Source: Bacteroidaceae bacterium
Lineage (GTDB): Bacteria; Bacteroidota; Bacteroidia; Bacteroidales; Bacteroidaceae
Assembly (NCBI GenBank): GCA_017466065.1
Contig: JAFTUV010000017.1
Location: 62,001-126,000 of the forward strand
DNA length: 64,000 bases
Direction: 5' to 3'
Within the stretch, counting starts at the first letter, position 1. Every line of letters starts with the position of its first letter. A program made the translations under genes and the position numbers. Shown here in pieces: positions 61,732-64,000 of this stretch. The notes under the pieces were generated by a model. That model made no database searches, was not told the origin of the DNA, and saw only the letters and a program-made list of their open reading frames with translations.

Positions 61732-64000
61732 ATGAAAAAAACTTCTCTTTTTGTGACACTTTTGTGTGCGGCTTTTGCCTGCTTTGCGCAGAAACAGATG
61801 CTCACGCAATGCGACAGTGTGGCGTTGCGTGCCGTGCAGGTGGGTATGGTGCTTGTGCCCGAAAAAGTATATATGCAGTTTGACAACAGCTCCTATTTTC
61901 TTGGAGAAACAATTTGGTTCAAGGCTTATGTGACAAGCGGCAACGATAATCGTCCTACCGATTTGAGCAGGGTTCTTTATGTGGAGCTTGTTGCACCCGA
62001 GGGTTATGTGGTGAAGACCGAAAAGTACAAAATTGATGAATCCGGCATTTGTGTGGGGGAGTTTTATATGGACCCACTTTATCTGTCGGGTTATTTTGAA
62101 GTTCGTGCCTACACACGTTATATGCTCAACTGGGGGCCTTCGGCGGTGTTCAGCCGTGTGTTCCCGGTATTTGACAAGGTGAACGGCAATAATTGGGATT
62201 TTAAGAATATGCTCGACCGTCGCCGTGCTTTTGGCAAAGATGGAAAATGGGTGAGAGAGGAAGATGGTTATAATGTGCTTTCTTTCTACCCCGAAGGCGG
62301 GCATCTGGTCGATGGGCTGTCGTCGCGCGTGGCGTTTGAAGTGCGTGGCGTGAGAGGGGTGGAACGCAATGACACTATCACCCTTTTTGCCGATGGGGAA
62401 CCACTGTTGAAGAGCGTGCCGGTGCATATTGGTAAAGGGTTGTTTGAGTTTACCCCCGAAAAGGATGTGAAATATGCGGCCGAGGTTTATGTAGAGAACG
62501 AGAAGGGCAAGCGCAAAAAACATAAAATAAATCTGCCGGAGATTGCCGAAAAAGGAGTTGTGATGCGGGTTGATGATAAGGGCGACAGTGTGAGTCTTAT
62601 TCTACACCGGAATTTCAAGGCGCGTGAGGAATTGGGTCTTGCAGTCGTGCATCGCAGCAGTGTGTGCCATTATTCAACTCTCGACAAAAACAGAGAGGCC
62701 GACACATTGTTGCTGTCTCTTCACTCTCTCCCCGAGGGCGTTTGTCGCGCAGTGGTGTTTGCCGGGAATGTTCCGCTTGCCGAGCGCATATTTTTCGTGG
62801 AGCACAGAATGCGTGAAAGAGATGAAGCGAAAGTCGTAAAACTCAATGTGAAGGCAAACGGTGCCCCATTGAACAAGAGGGAAGCAGAACCGTATAGCAA
62901 GGTGTCGATGGTTGTGGAAAGGGAAGATAAACAACCCATAGAAGATAACGCGGAATTCTCGGTGGCGGTGGTGGACAAGGCCGGGAAAGTGACAACCTCT
63001 TGGGGGTGGAATATGTACACTTATATGCTTCTTGGTTCCGAAATTAAGGGGTATATTCCCGATGCTGCACAATATTTCGACCGTGGCAACAAAAAACGGA
63101 AAAAACAACTCGACCTTGTGATGATGACAAACGGTTGGACTGCTTATGAGTGGAGAAGACTGTCGGCTCCGTCGCTCTCGGGACTTGTAGAGGCCGAGAA
63201 GGAGATTACCCTGCGAGGGAAATTCTATCGCCGTTTCAAGAAGAATAATTCTTTGCTCGGCACATACTCTTTGAAAACTATTCCGCAACCCTATAATCTC
63301 ATAAGACTCGATGTTGCCTATACACCCGACACTATAAAAACTTCTACTTTTCGTACCGACGGAAATGCAGCTTTTATGCTGGGGTTAAAGGATTTTTACG
63401 GCAAGAGGGTGGTGGCCCTTTCGCCGAGAACCGCTCTTCGCCACAGTAAATCATCGAGGTATCAGGTGGTGCTCGACCGTTATTTCTCTCCCCGGCCACG
63501 TTCCCTCGCCTATTGGGAACGAAACATCGGCAGTTCCTGTGCTACACAGGCTGAGGATACATTGAAACTGCCGAATGAGTATTATTTCCTCGATAATGTG
63601 GAGGTGGTTGCCAAGAGGAAACGCACAACCTTTGACACACCTCCCATAAGTGAACTGCGGCTCGACTACCTCGAAGAGTGGGAGTATGCCAACGATGTTT
63701 CCTATTTTGGCGGCTACAACTATTCTAATTTTGTCGACAGCCTTAACGATGAGTATAAAACTCCTGAGTATTATGACGAGACTACCGAAGCATCGAAGGC
63801 CGGCATTTACAATATGGACAAGGCTCTCGAAGAGAAAAGGGGACGTTTGGGCAATGCGGGCGATGTGCTCACTGCGAGCGAGGTTGTGAAAAGCGCGTTT
63901 CATCGCTATGATTTAATGTATGCCTATTGGGTCTATAATGTGGTGCCAAAGGGTGGTTACAACAAGGATTCAGCTCTTGTGATAGACCACGAATATCTGC
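61732..64000 (+). CDS. Exported MG2-domain protein (cut off by window end)
   Basis: The reading frame is open from the ATG at 61732 to the end of the window, at least 756 residues. A signal peptide (ending CAAFACFAQ) is followed by an alpha-2-macroglobulin MG2-type domain (VYMQFDNSSYFLGETIWFKA, residues about 45-65, with VELVAPEGYVVK after it). The remainder has Ig-like beta strands and the segments DNVEVVAKRKRTTFDTPP and EEWEYANDVSY; the C-terminus is missing. Such proteins in Bacteroidales are often followed by TonB-linked domains, but whether this one ends that way cannot be seen. Function unknown. Confidence 0.8.
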   Translation, partial: MKKTSLFVTLLCAAFACFAQKQMLTQCDSVALRAVQVGMVLVPEKVYMQFDNSSYFLGETIWFKAYVTSGNDNRPTDLSRVLYVELVAPEGYVVKTEKYKIDESGICVGEFYMDPLYLSGYFEVRAYTRYMLNWGPSAVFSRVFPVFDKVNGNNWDFKNMLDRRRAFGKDGKWVREEDGYNVLSFYPEGGHLVDGLSSRVAFEVRGVRGVERNDTITLFADGEPLLKSVPVHIGKGLFEFTPEKDVKYAAEVYVENEKGKRKKHKINLPEIAEKGVVMRVDDKGDSVSLILHRNFKAREELGLAVVHRSSVCHYSTLDKNREADTLLLSLHSLPEGVCRAVVFAGNVPLAERIFFVEHRMRERDEAKVVKLNVKANGAPLNKREAEPYSKVSMVVEREDKQPIEDNAEFSVAVVDKAGKVTTSWGWNMYTYMLLGSEIKGYIPDAAQYFDRGNKKRKKQLDLVMMTNGWTAYEWRRLSAPSLSGLVEAEKEITLRGKFYRRFKKNNSLLGTYSLKTIPQPYNLIRLDVAYTPDTIKTSTFRTDGNAAFMLGLKDFYGKRVVALSPRTALRHSKSSRYQVVLDRYFSPRPRSLAYWERNIGSSCATQAEDTLKLPNEYYFLDNVEVVAKRKRTTFDTPPISELRLDYLEEWEYANDVSYFGGYNYSNFVDSLNDEYKTPEYYDETTEASKAGIYNMDKALEEKRGRLGNAGDVLTASEVVKSAFHRYDLMYAYWVYNVVPKGGYNKDSALVIDHEYL

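Overview
The window looks like a chromosomal segment of a member of the Bacteroidales (Bacteroidota); I cannot resolve the family. The evidence is the fused lpxC-fabZ gene, many exports with AQ- or SC-type signal peptides, a dockerin-tailed BspA-like leucine-rich surface protein, the pyrB-pyrI-flavin reductase order, and promoters of the Bacteroidetes sigma type (a TTTG -33 box, 19-20 bases, then a TAnnTTTG -7 box) ahead of many genes. No rRNA, CRISPR array, transposase or prophage gene was seen. Two tRNAs (Arg-ACG and Ala-GGC) are present.

Layout. 1-60 is the tail of an unknown gene with its terminator. 235-2831 (+) holds aspS and a family 2 glycosyltransferase. 2905-5109 (-) is a DPP-IV type peptidase and 5224-6156 (+) a YhcC-type radical SAM protein. 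6199-8582 is an accessory segment: a BspA-like gene and a predicted structured RNA upstream of it, bracketed by two ~148-bp direct repeats. 8600-11714 (-) is a padR-pspC-pspC stress-type operon. 11849-16566 (-) is lpxD-lpxC/fabZ-lpxA-(pRiA4b Orf3-like)-miaA, and 16655-19783 (-) is purM-prfA-pyrF. A small glutaredoxin-like gene and a divergent peptide transporter follow.

22119-26247 (+) carries a secreted S37/S28-like peptidase, an ABC ATPase, a Nif3-family protein and a coiled-coil zinc-ribbon protein. 26344-28617 is an AT-rich type II restriction-modification island inserted before glyA. 30238-33575 (-) is pyrB-pyrI-flavin reductase-outer membrane protein-DUF554. 33838-40066 (+) is a cell-envelope run: PBP1A, kdsB, an inactive-looking M16 protein, murB and an MBL hydrolase. 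40134-43730 (-) has panE, tRNA-Arg and a patatin/outer-membrane-barrel protein. 43932-46130 (+) is a membrane pyrophosphatase.

46296-49317 (-) has a winged-helix protein, a C_GCAxxG_C_C protein and an M3 lipoprotein peptidase; two of these transcription units start inside related promoter-bearing repeats. 49566-50925 (+) pairs a queuosine-precursor transporter with a radical SAM protein that has an unusual cysteine spacing. tRNA-Ala, ettA, then an aminotransferase-CoA ligase-ACT-membrane protein-hexosaminidase run, an AsmA-like protein and a truncated MG2-type exported protein complete the window.

The most interesting leads are the ~290-nt structured RNA ahead of the BspA gene and its repeat-bounded cassette, the transporter/radical SAM pair (possible queuine salvage), the arylacetate-type CoA-ligase cluster, the self-contained restriction-modification island with an inverted repeat in its promoter, and a recurrent TAnnTTCG variant of the -7 box. 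Functions are read from sequence motifs alone; no database search was run.
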